Source: a virus. Taken from it: a stretch of 24,581 nt of DNA. The stretch lies in the IMG/VR virus record IMGVR_UViG_3300031977_000998, positions 1-24,581 of that record; one strand, given 5' to 3'. Under the pieces are notes generated by a model. The model did not search any database. It had not been told where the DNA came from and saw nothing but the letters and a program-made list of their open reading frames with translations. The translations under genes were made by a program, and so were the position numbers. Shown here in pieces: positions 15,235 through 22,642 of the stretch (positions are counted from its first letter, which is position 1; each line of letters starts with the position of its first letter).

Positions 15235-15461
15235 GCGTTAAAAAACATGCTATTAACTATCTTTATAGCAAAGCAGAGTCAGAGTACGAATCAGCACTTA
15301 TGACATTTGAGCTTCTACTTAATAATCCTGTTGGTATCGGAGATCACTCTACTGGTGATTTTGAAGGCAATTTGGATCAAGCTCTACAAAAGCTATGTGA
15401 TGCAAAAGACAAATTAGATATGGTTGAGTGGATTGATGCTGAATATGGAGAAGATGTATGA
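15231..15461 (+). CDS. Small acidic hypothetical protein
   Basis: 76 residues, coupled to both neighbours by 4-base overlaps. It is helical and acidic, with a central Gly/Asp-rich turn (GIGDHSTGDFEGN) and the end DMVEWIDAEYGEDV. No motif identifies a function. Conserved-looking packing in the primase/dNMP-kinase operon supports a real gene. Confidence 0.7.
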   Translation: MSVKKHAINYLYSKAESEYESALMTFELLLNNPVGIGDHSTGDFEGNLDQALQKLCDAKDKLDMVEWIDAEYGEDV

Positions 15462-16207
15462 CACAAATCATAGGATTCGCTGGTAAAAAGCAAAGTGGTA
15501 AAAGCACTTGTTGCAATTTCATTATTATGCTAAAACTAATTGAGGATGGAGTTTGTAAGAAAGCCAGACTTAATGAAGATGGTGAGATTGAAGTATCTGA
15601 TGTATTTGGTGAAACAACTGATAAGGAATATTTTCCATTTAAAGCACCATATGTAAATGTTCAAGCTGTTTTAGACCAGATGGGATCAGTTAAGTTATAT
15701 GCATTAGCAGATCCTCTAAAGCGTATTATTATTGATATATTTGGTCTTGATGAGAATAAGGTATATGGAACAGATGATGATAAGAATAGTGTTACCCATC
15801 TAAAATGGAAAGACCTTCCTAAGAAAGTTGCTGGAAAGAGTGGCTTTATGACTATTCGTGAAGTGCTTCAATACTTAGGTACAGAAGTATTTAGGAAGAT
15901 GTATAATGATGTGTGGATTGATACCCTTGTTAGAAGGATCAAAAAAGATAATCCAAAGATCGCTCTTGTTTGTGATGTCAGATTTGATAATGAAATCGAG
16001 CTGCTTAAAAAGAACGATGCTATCGTAGTTGGTCTAAAGAGAGATTTGTTTGATTCCAAAGATACACATGCAAGTGAAAAGGTTAATCTTTCAAAATGCC
16101 ATGCAATAATTAATAATCAAGACTTAGAGATTCCAGAACTAAATAAGCAAGTTTATTTTGCATTGAAAGATTTGGAATGTAATAATCTTACAGATTTAGG
16201 AGTTTAA
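15458..16207 (+). CDS. Deoxynucleoside monophosphate kinase
   Basis: 249 residues. The P-loop GKKQSGKS (9-16) follows a beta strand (TQIIGFAG). LADPLKRII, REVLQYLGTEVFRKM and the later DVRFDNEIELLK are signatures of phage dNMP kinases of the T4 gene 1 type. It should phosphorylate dNMPs to dNDPs with ATP, salvaging nucleotides from degraded host DNA. It works with dCMP deaminase and ribonucleotide reductase encoded upstream. An insertion of acidic residues (LNEDGEIEVSDVFGETTD) between the P-loop and the base-binding region is moderately long. Start overlaps the previous stop. Confidence 0.9.
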   Translation: MTQIIGFAGKKQSGKSTCCNFIIMLKLIEDGVCKKARLNEDGEIEVSDVFGETTDKEYFPFKAPYVNVQAVLDQMGSVKLYALADPLKRIIIDIFGLDENKVYGTDDDKNSVTHLKWKDLPKKVAGKSGFMTIREVLQYLGTEVFRKMYNDVWIDTLVRRIKKDNPKIALVCDVRFDNEIELLKKNDAIVVGLKRDLFDSKDTHASEKVNLSKCHAIINNQDLEIPELNKQVYFALKDLECNNLTDLGV

Positions 16208-16208
16208 T

Positions 16209-17300
16209 ATGGGAATACCAATCGTATACTTCAGAAGTAGTTCTTTCAATACTCACAGAACTTGTCCTATGCAATTCTATATGGAGTATACGCTTGGCCT
16301 GCGTGGACTCGGTGGTAAGAAAGCCGATAAAGGAACTATCACCCATAAGATCTTAGAAATTACTGCTTTATGTAAAAAGGCAGAGCAAGATGGAATCAAG
16401 ATAATTGATGATGAAGATATTGGAGAAGTCTTTACAGACAATTATGAACCAGAGTATCTTAATGCAATAGGTGCTAGGGTTTATGAGTATTATACTAAAA
16501 ATCTTTTTAATTACCATACTGGTAAAAATGTATGGAGAGATAGAGACTTTGAAGATTGTTTAAGCTGGGCTTGGAAAGCATTAAAATTCAAAGATGGAAT
16601 GTATGACCCAAGAAAAAGAGATGTGGTAGACGCTGAACCGCATTTTGATTTTGAGATCAAAAAAGACTGGGCTAAGTATGATTATCCAGAGTATAATTTA
16701 TCTGGACATCTAGCACTTAAAGGCACAATTGACTTGGTTGCTGATTTAGGCGATGGTGTCTATGAAGTTATCGACTGGAAAACGGGTCAAAGAAAAGACT
16801 GGGCAACTGGTAAAGAATATAACCAGAACAATCTATTCACAAACCCGCAGCTAAGAATGTATCACTACGCATGTAAGCATTTGTATCCAGAGGCAAATAC
16901 ATTCCTAATGTCCATCTACTTCATTAATACTGGTGGTCCATTCACTGTTCATTTTCAAGACTCAGACCTGAATCAAACAGAAGATATTCTTGCAAAGAGA
17001 TTTGAAGAGATTAAGAATACTGATGAACCAGCCATACTTCCTAGAATCAGGCCAAAAGATAGATGGAAGTGTCGCACAATGTGTGATGCCGGAAAAACAA
17101 CTTTTGAAGGCACAAACATTGAACCAATAAAAGAGCATAGACCGGGACAAAGAACTCGATACGGAGAGGTAATGACTAAATGCGAACAAGTTAGGTATAT
17201 GATAAAATTAAAAGGTATTGATTGGGTTACTAGACATTATATGTCTCCCGGCTATACTATTGGTAAGTATGGTTCTGGGGGAGGAAAGGTTCAGGATTAA
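16209..17300 (+). CDS. RecB/Cas4-type PD-(D/E)XK nuclease
   Basis: 363 residues. AGGAG (16198-16202) precedes the ATG. Motifs of the RecB nuclease superfamily: S-F-x-T-H-R-T-C-P near the N-terminus (C19), H46 in GTITHKILE, D175 in KGTIDLV, E186-x2-D189-W-K191 (EVIDWKTG), and Q214/Y218 in PQLRMYHY. Additional C288, C292 and C325 near the C-terminus, with C19, are placed as in Fe-S-containing relatives such as Cas4 and AddB. The spacing differs from the usual C-x2-C-x5-C, so cluster binding is uncertain. Expected role: exonuclease in recombination and end processing. The stop overlaps the DnaE start. Confidence 0.88.
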   Translation: MGIPIVYFRSSSFNTHRTCPMQFYMEYTLGLRGLGGKKADKGTITHKILEITALCKKAEQDGIKIIDDEDIGEVFTDNYEPEYLNAIGARVYEYYTKNLFNYHTGKNVWRDRDFEDCLSWAWKALKFKDGMYDPRKRDVVDAEPHFDFEIKKDWAKYDYPEYNLSGHLALKGTIDLVADLGDGVYEVIDWKTGQRKDWATGKEYNQNNLFTNPQLRMYHYACKHLYPEANTFLMSIYFINTGGPFTVHFQDSDLNQTEDILAKRFEEIKNTDEPAILPRIRPKDRWKCRTMCDAGKTTFEGTNIEPIKEHRPGQRTRYGEVMTKCEQVRYMIKLKGIDWVTRHYMSPGYTIGKYGSGGGKVQD

Positions 17301-19189
17301 TGAAATATACGCCTCTTCATGTTCATTCGGAATATTCGCTACTAGATGGATTGAGCAAATGTAATAATATTACAAAACGTATTGAAAAGATTGGTGCTTC
17401 AGCCTGCGCTTTAACAGATCATGGGTCTGTAAGCGGGGCTGTTGACTTTTCAAGAGAAATGAAATCTGCTGGACTAAGACCTCTTCTTGGTAGCGAACTT
17501 TATGTTTGTCCAGATGATAGTGCGAGTGTAAGAAGGAAAGAAAACAAGAGATTAGTGCATCAACCAATCATTGCAAAAAATCTTGATGGATGGAAAGACC
17601 TTCTTCATATAGTTTCTTTATCTAATAGAAAAGAGCATTTTTATCATAAGCCAAGAGTCGATTTTGAAATTCTGGAACAAATTGGAAGCAAAGGTAATTT
17701 AATATGCTTTAGCGGACATTTAGGTTCTATTCTTGCTGATGCTATCACTGATGGAGAAAGTCTTGATCCTGACTGGAAAAAGAAAGGTGTCCGTATGGCA
17801 AGAAAACTTCAGTCAATGTTTGGTAAAGAAAACTTCTTTATCGAAATCCAATTAATTGATTCTAAAGTTAATAAGTTCGCTGAAGTAGTTGGAAATGCCC
17901 TTAGAGATATTGCTAAAGTAGTTGAAGCTCCTTGTGTTGCAACTCCAGATGCTCACTACTGCGAGAGAGATGATGCTGAAGATCAGCGTGTTTTGCTTTG
18001 CACTTACTTTAAGAAGAATATTTCTCAAATAGAAAGAGAGCTAAAGCAAGGTACGGCTAACCGTTCTCTTATGACATTCTTCCGTTCAAATAACTATCAC
18101 ATTCCATCGTATGAAGATATGAAAGTATTTCATACAGATGAAGAACTTGCTAATACAAACTTGGTATTGGATATGTGTGATGATTATAACATTCTTAAAT
18201 CGCCAGAGCCTCCACAGTTTAAATGTCCTGATAGCATGAGTCCAGAAGAATATTTAAGAAAACTTAATCGTGACGGTTGGGCTAGAAAGATGGGGCATGT
18301 CACTAAAGGAACTGAAGATTTTGCAAGATACGGAGACAGAGTAAACAATGAGCTTGAAGTTTTTACCTCAATCGGTTTGTCCAGTTATTTTCTTATTGTT
18401 GATGATATTCTCCGCTTTGTTAGATCAAAAGGGTATATTACTGGTCCGGGACGTGGCTCGGCTGCTGGATGTATGGTTTCCAATTTGCTGGGTATTACTC
18501 AGGTAGATCCTATTCCATATAACCTAATCTTTGAAAGATTCTACAATGCTGGTCGTAATGCGCCCGGAAAAATCTCTTGGCCTGATATTGACTTTGATAT
18601 TCCAAAAGCAGCAAGAGAAGAAACTATTGAATATATTAAAGGCAAGTATGGTGAAGAATGTGTTGCTCAAATTCAGACATTCCAAACACTTAAAGGCAAA
18701 GCATCTCTTACAAGAGTGATGGGCGCTCGTGGAAACATTTCTTTTGATGAGCAAAAAGCAATCACAAAATGTCTACAAGATGAAGCAAAGGTTTCTGATG
18801 AGCTAAAAGATATTGAAGAAGAATATGGTTACTCATCTAGTATTTTATGGGCATTGGAAAATACTCCAGATAAGTTAAAACAATGGTGTCATCTTGGTAA
18901 AGATGGAAAACTTGAAGGAAAGTTTGCCAAGATTTTTGAACAAGCCATTAGAATTGAACATACAAAAATTATTTCGGGTACACATGCAGCGGGTATTGTT
19001 GTATCCAGTAAACCTATTAGTGAATCTTGTCCTATGGTTCTAGATAGTAAAGGTAAAAGCTATCGTGCTGGTTTTGATGGTCCAAGTTGTGAAGATTCTG
19101 GACTTTTGAAATTGGATTGTTTGGCTATTAGAGGATTAGATAAAGTTATGGACGTTGTAAACATAGTCGGAGGTGAAGACCTGTGTTAG
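17300..19189 (+). CDS. dnaE: DNA polymerase III alpha, N-terminal half (PHP, thumb, palm)
   Basis: 629 residues. The PHP domain spans about 1-270, with metal-site candidates H7/H9, D40/H41, E66, H140, D217/H219. The palm follows: GPGRGSAAG at 382-390, D431 and D433 in WPDIDFDI, and the third catalytic Asp D606 in KLDCLAIRGL. THAAGIVVS at 561-569 is also typical. The protein then stops at residue 629, in the linker that in E. coli leads to VFQLES of the next domain. That remainder is encoded as a separate protein at 20561. There is no intein sequence at the end. The 3' end contains GGAGG, the SD of the next gene. It is the catalytic part of the phage replicase and needs the C-half for DNA and dNTP binding. 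Confidence 0.94.
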   Translation: MKYTPLHVHSEYSLLDGLSKCNNITKRIEKIGASACALTDHGSVSGAVDFSREMKSAGLRPLLGSELYVCPDDSASVRRKENKRLVHQPIIAKNLDGWKDLLHIVSLSNRKEHFYHKPRVDFEILEQIGSKGNLICFSGHLGSILADAITDGESLDPDWKKKGVRMARKLQSMFGKENFFIEIQLIDSKVNKFAEVVGNALRDIAKVVEAPCVATPDAHYCERDDAEDQRVLLCTYFKKNISQIERELKQGTANRSLMTFFRSNNYHIPSYEDMKVFHTDEELANTNLVLDMCDDYNILKSPEPPQFKCPDSMSPEEYLRKLNRDGWARKMGHVTKGTEDFARYGDRVNNELEVFTSIGLSSYFLIVDDILRFVRSKGYITGPGRGSAAGCMVSNLLGITQVDPIPYNLIFERFYNAGRNAPGKISWPDIDFDIPKAAREETIEYIKGKYGEECVAQIQTFQTLKGKASLTRVMGARGNISFDEQKAITKCLQDEAKVSDELKDIEEEYGYSSSILWALENTPDKLKQWCHLGKDGKLEGKFAKIFEQAIRIEHTKIISGTHAAGIVVSSKPISESCPMVLDSKGKSYRAGFDGPSCEDSGLLKLDCLAIRGLDKVMDVVNIVGGEDLC

Positions 19190-19395
19190 ATTTTAAAAAA
19201 GATATGGTCAGTCTTTCCTTAAAATATCCATTCATTAAAAAAGTTATGATTGATCCTGAATCATGGGGTGAAATGTGCGTATCTTTTGATAAGATGCTTG
19301 GAGAGCAACAAGGATATACTGAGAAATATATAGAGTCAAAAAGTGGATCAATGTGTTTTCAAAAATTATGCGTGGAGAAATTAGATGAAGAATAA
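19183..19395 (+). CDS. 70-residue protein inside the split polymerase locus
   Basis: GTG start at 19183, 7 bases inside the DnaE N-half gene, with a strong SD (GGAGGTGA) 9 bases upstream of it. The 70 residues contain three Cys and an alternating charged/hydrophobic pattern (KYPFIKKVMIDPESWGEM). It does not look like a piece of DnaE or of an intein. No family is recognised. Its end overlaps the exonuclease start by 11 bases. It may stabilise the split polymerase or serve an unrelated role. Confidence 0.68.
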   Translation: MLDFKKDMVSLSLKYPFIKKVMIDPESWGEMCVSFDKMLGEQQGYTEKYIESKSGSMCFQKLCVEKLDEE

Positions 19396-20074
19396 TAGAT
19401 GGATTATATGTTTTGACTTTGAAACAGATTTACCTGATAAAGACCTGTGCAATCCAGTTCAGTTAGCTGCTGTTCCGATTGATCCAGAAACCCTTGAAGT
19501 TAAAAAAGATCAAGCTTTTAATACCATGATTAAACCAGATGGTATTGATAAAACAGAATATTTTGAAGTACCTAAGAGAGAAGCCACAATTAATTGGCAC
19601 GCTCAAAACTACGGTATTACATATGAAGAAGTCATTGAAAGATGGAAAGGGGGAGTATCAGAGAAGGTTGCTTGGAAAAATTTTGCAACATACTGTAAAA
19701 AATATACAGTTGATAAAAAACCCGGACAATGGTTTCCTGAACCGATTCCAGCGGGGTACAACATTACAGGATTTGATATTCCGATTGCAGAACGTTTGTG
19801 TAAAAAACACAAAGTTAAAATGCCATTTTCGTCAGTCACAAAGCTAGATGCTATGGATAATTTGTTCTGGTGGTTTGAAAATCTTGAAGAACCATATGAT
19901 TTCAAAATGGATACTTGGCGTAAATTCTTTGGAATGAAAGCATTGGGCGTTGCGCATGATGCGCTTATTGATGTATTTGAAGAAGCAGCAATCATTACTA
20001 GATTTTTGAAATTTCATAGAAAACAATCTTCAATTTCTAAATTTAAAGGAAGTTTTGAGAACGTAGAGATATGA
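19385..20074 (+). CDS. dnaQ: DnaQ-like 3'-5' proofreading exonuclease (DEDDh)
   Basis: 229 residues. Exo I is D11/E13 in CFDFETD, Exo II is D131 in GYNITGFDIPI, and Exo III is H191/D196 in AHDALIDVFEEA. This is the complete DEDDh set of the epsilon/RNase T family. It should remove mismatched 3' ends made by the polymerase. The gene lies between the two polymerase halves and is coupled to its neighbours (overlaps of 11 and 4 bases), so all parts of the replicase are made together. Some DEDDh proteins degrade RNA or single-stranded DNA instead, but the context supports proofreading. A C-terminal tail of about 25 residues could be a DnaE-binding peptide. Confidence 0.9.
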   Translation: MKNNRWIICFDFETDLPDKDLCNPVQLAAVPIDPETLEVKKDQAFNTMIKPDGIDKTEYFEVPKREATINWHAQNYGITYEEVIERWKGGVSEKVAWKNFATYCKKYTVDKKPGQWFPEPIPAGYNITGFDIPIAERLCKKHKVKMPFSSVTKLDAMDNLFWWFENLEEPYDFKMDTWRKFFGMKALGVAHDALIDVFEEAAIITRFLKFHRKQSSISKFKGSFENVEI

Positions 20075-20568
20075 TAGAAGTTCAAATAACTGAAGAGATG
20101 AAGAAACGCGCATGGAAAAAGTCACGAGAAATGGGCGAGATAAATAACTCAATCATGAAAGGTGATGGAAATATTGCAGGTTTTTTAGGAGAAGAGATTG
20201 CAAATGAGATATTGCATGGTAGAATATGTAATACCTATGACTATGACATAGTTACTGATAATGCTACTTGGGATGTAAAAACAAAAAGATGCACCAGTCC
20301 TCCAAAAGAATTCTACGACTGTTCTGTTGCTAACTACAATACTAAACAGAAATGTGATAATTATATTTTCGTGCGTATTGAAAACAAGAATGGTCGCTGG
20401 GGTAGAGCTTGGGTTGTAGGATGGTTGCCTCATAGTGAATACTATAAAAAATCAAGGAAGCTAGTTAAAGGACAAAAAGATCCTTCAAACGGATATATTG
20501 TCAGGGCAGATTGTCATAATGTTGCCATCAAAGATTTGAACAAAGTTGAGGAATTGCAGTATGAGTGA
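20071..20568 (+). CDS. PD-(D/E)XK nuclease-like protein
   Basis: 165 residues. E41/E42 in GFLGEEIANEIL, an acidic approach strand (YDYDIV, D57/D59), and TWDVKTKR with D68-V-K70 give the alpha-E, D, (D/E)-x-K layout of PD-(D/E)XK nucleases. Cys residues at 74, 84 and 95 might add a structural metal site. The sequence ends VEELQYE, overlapping the DnaE C-half start by 8 bases. It could be a homing-type nuclease that once mobilised this segment, or a replication/repair nuclease. The family is known from phages, but its function is unproven. Confidence 0.78.
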   Translation: MIEVQITEEMKKRAWKKSREMGEINNSIMKGDGNIAGFLGEEIANEILHGRICNTYDYDIVTDNATWDVKTKRCTSPPKEFYDCSVANYNTKQKCDNYIFVRIENKNGRWGRAWVVGWLPHSEYYKKSRKLVKGQKDPSNGYIVRADCHNVAIKDLNKVEELQYE

Positions 20569-22186
20569 TTTTATAGAATTTCCATGTGGTTGTAAGTTTA
20601 AAAAAAATGCAAAAGGACTTCCTGTATTTAATCCCAATATCGAAGCATTACCACTTGATTGTGAAATGACTTGGGATATGATTTGTGAAGGAAATACTAA
20701 GGGGGTTTTTCAGCTTGAATCACAACTTGGTCAAAGCAAAGCAAAAGAAGTAAAGCCAAGAACAGTTGAAGAATTGTCTGATCTTATTGCTATTATTCGT
20801 CCGGGATGTGGTGATGCTATTGTAGATGGTAAATCTCTTACCCAGCACTATATTGATAGAAAAGCAAAAAGAGATGAAGTTAAATTCTTTGATCCAAGAT
20901 TAAAGCCAATTCTAGAATCAACATATGGTATTCTTGTATACCAAGAGCAAGCTATGCAAATAGCACAACTCGTTGCTGGATTCTCTCTACAGCAAGCAGA
21001 TAACCTCAGAAAAGCGATTGGTAAAAAGAAGGTTGATCTGATGGCAGAAGTTAAAAAAGAGTTCATGGAAGGCGCAGTAGACTTTACAGAGAAGGATGCA
21101 GAAGAAATCTTTAGCTGGATTGAGAAGTCTCAGAAATACTCTTTCAATAAATCTCACTCCGTAAGTTATGCTCTTAATGGATATCAGACAGCCTATGCCA
21201 AAGCCCACTTCCCTAGAGCATTCTTTACATCATATCTTCGTCATGCAGACGGAAAGCCTAAACCATTTGAAGAGATCAACGATCTTGTCAATAATGCTAG
21301 ATCAATGGATATTGATGTTCAGCCTCCAAGCATCATAAACATGAATGAAAACTTTTGCTTGGTAGATAAAAAGCCTACTTTTGGACTTGTTAATGTTAAA
21401 AGCGTTGGTGTCAGTGTATTCAAGCAAATTTATAATGTAGTAAAAGAGAACTCCTATGATGTTTCTAAGATGGACTGGGAAGAGTTCCTTATGAAGATTG
21501 GTAGGTATATCAAATCAAACTCTTTTGACTCTATGATTAGGGCAGGAGTGTTTGACTGCTATAAGAGACAGAGAAATGAAATGCTTTACCACTACAATAT
21601 ATTTAAGGAATTGAAGGATTCTGATAAGAAATATCTGTCTGAGTGTGATAGCAAAACTTTTGTTGATGGTTTGAAATCATTGATCCCTCATATTAAACAG
21701 TCCAAGAAAGCTACTGTGCATAGAGAGAGGCATATTGAAAATATTACTGGCTCTATTTCTGCCCTAGAAGCACCTCCTTATGAACTAATTGATAGGTGGT
21801 CTTGGAGAGCAAAACAAGAAAGAGACTTGCTTGGTGTTGAAATAACATGTTCTGATGTTGATGAGTATGATACAAGCAACGCAAATTGTACTTGCAGAGA
21901 ATACCTAAAAGGATTTGAAGCAAACTGGATAGCAATAGGTGCTCAGATCAGTGATATTAGGGAGTGGAAAATAAGAGGAGGGCAGCATAAAGGTGAAACT
22001 ATGGCTTTTCTAAAAATTTCAGATAGTTCTTGTTCTTTAGATAATGTTACTGTTTTTTCTGAAGATTGGAAGAAACTCAAGAGTAAAATTGAGATAGGCA
22101 AAGTTTTTTTGCTTAGAGGAAACAAAGATAAAAATCGAGGAAGTTTTTTAGTAAAACAAGCACAAAACATGGAACAATGTATATAA
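20561..22186 (+). CDS. dnaE: DNA polymerase III alpha, C-terminal half (fingers, beta-binding, OB)
   Basis: 541 residues from ATG 20561; GAGGAA lies just upstream and an earlier in-frame start (20546) adds only five residues. Residues 48-54 (KGVFQLES), 121-150 (YGILVYQEQAMQIA region, RKAIGKKK) and 195-220 (FNKSHSVSYALNGYQTAYAK) match the DnaE fingers region of E. coli closely. A helix-hairpin-helix (GLVNVKSVGVSVFKQI, 275-290) and a beta-clamp-side segment (QERDLLGVEIT) follow, then an OB fold (about 453-537). Together with the N-half it gives 1170 residues, like intact DnaE. The first 23 residues contain PCGC and have no counterpart in E. coli DnaE. Confidence 0.94.
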   Translation: MSDFIEFPCGCKFKKNAKGLPVFNPNIEALPLDCEMTWDMICEGNTKGVFQLESQLGQSKAKEVKPRTVEELSDLIAIIRPGCGDAIVDGKSLTQHYIDRKAKRDEVKFFDPRLKPILESTYGILVYQEQAMQIAQLVAGFSLQQADNLRKAIGKKKVDLMAEVKKEFMEGAVDFTEKDAEEIFSWIEKSQKYSFNKSHSVSYALNGYQTAYAKAHFPRAFFTSYLRHADGKPKPFEEINDLVNNARSMDIDVQPPSIINMNENFCLVDKKPTFGLVNVKSVGVSVFKQIYNVVKENSYDVSKMDWEEFLMKIGRYIKSNSFDSMIRAGVFDCYKRQRNEMLYHYNIFKELKDSDKKYLSECDSKTFVDGLKSLIPHIKQSKKATVHRERHIENITGSISALEAPPYELIDRWSWRAKQERDLLGVEITCSDVDEYDTSNANCTCREYLKGFEANWIAIGAQISDIREWKIRGGQHKGETMAFLKISDSSCSLDNVTVFSEDWKKLKSKIEIGKVFLLRGNKDKNRGSFLVKQAQNMEQCI

Positions 22187-22198
22187 TAAGGATATAAT

Positions 22199-22642
22199 AT
22201 GGATGAACTTATAGAAGAAAATATGGGCCTAGTTGTATCAATCGTAAATTCTTTTGGTCCAAAAAATCACACAGAAAGAGAAGATTTAATAGATGCTGGA
22301 AGAATTGGCCTTTGGAAAGCATTAAAAAAATATAAATCTGAAAATGGTTTAATCTCTACTTATGCTTGGCGACCTATTAGGTGGTCGATAATTAGAGAAA
22401 TTAAAAGCAGAAGAGTTCATGCTTCAATAGATAATATTGCATCGCCCTCGGTAGAAAGCAAAGATAATCTATGGGAAACTTATACTATTGACATGACAGA
22501 AGAAGAGAAGCGTTTAATTGAATTAAGAAAAGAAGGATATAAGTTCCATGAAATTTGTAGCCTTCTAAATCAAAAACCATCTAAAGTTAAAAATAAATTC
22601 TACCGACTTATAAATAGGTTAAAAGAGGCAAATGCAGAATAA
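22199..22642 (+). CDS. Phage sigma-70-family factor
   Basis: 147 residues, shorter than usual. Region 2 is clear: EENMGLVVSIVNSF, then EREDLIDAGRIGLWKALKKY and STYAWRPIRWSIIREI (about 7-68), the core-binding and -10-recognition helices. Residues 99-143 (EEEKRLIELRKEGYKFHEIC, then QKPSKVKNKFYRLINRL) form a region-4-like helix-turn-helix that is divergent. Region 3 is missing. It would redirect host RNA polymerase to phage promoters, probably middle or late. AAGGA lies 7 bases before the ATG. A T4 gp55- or SPO1 gp28-like role is the nearest comparison by type, not by sequence. Confidence 0.82.
   Translation: MDELIEENMGLVVSIVNSFGPKNHTEREDLIDAGRIGLWKALKKYKSENGLISTYAWRPIRWSIIREIKSRRVHASIDNIASPSVESKDNLWETYTIDMTEEEKRLIELRKEGYKFHEICSLLNQKPSKVKNKFYRLINRLKEANAE

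Noticed and set aside
17300-19395. Frameshift or sequencing error as the cause of the dnaE break
   Set aside because: The halves are separated by about 1.4 kb with three coupled genes, and the C-half has its own SD and ATG.
19609-19995. Minus-strand 128-residue reading frame opposite the DnaQ-like gene
   Set aside because: The + strand frame has complete exonuclease motifs; the antisense frame shows no family or SD.
19150-20640. Split intein at the DnaE break
   Set aside because: The N-half ends in GGEDLC without an intein N-segment, and the C-half start has no C-terminal intein block ending in His-Asn before the extein. Only a free break is visible.
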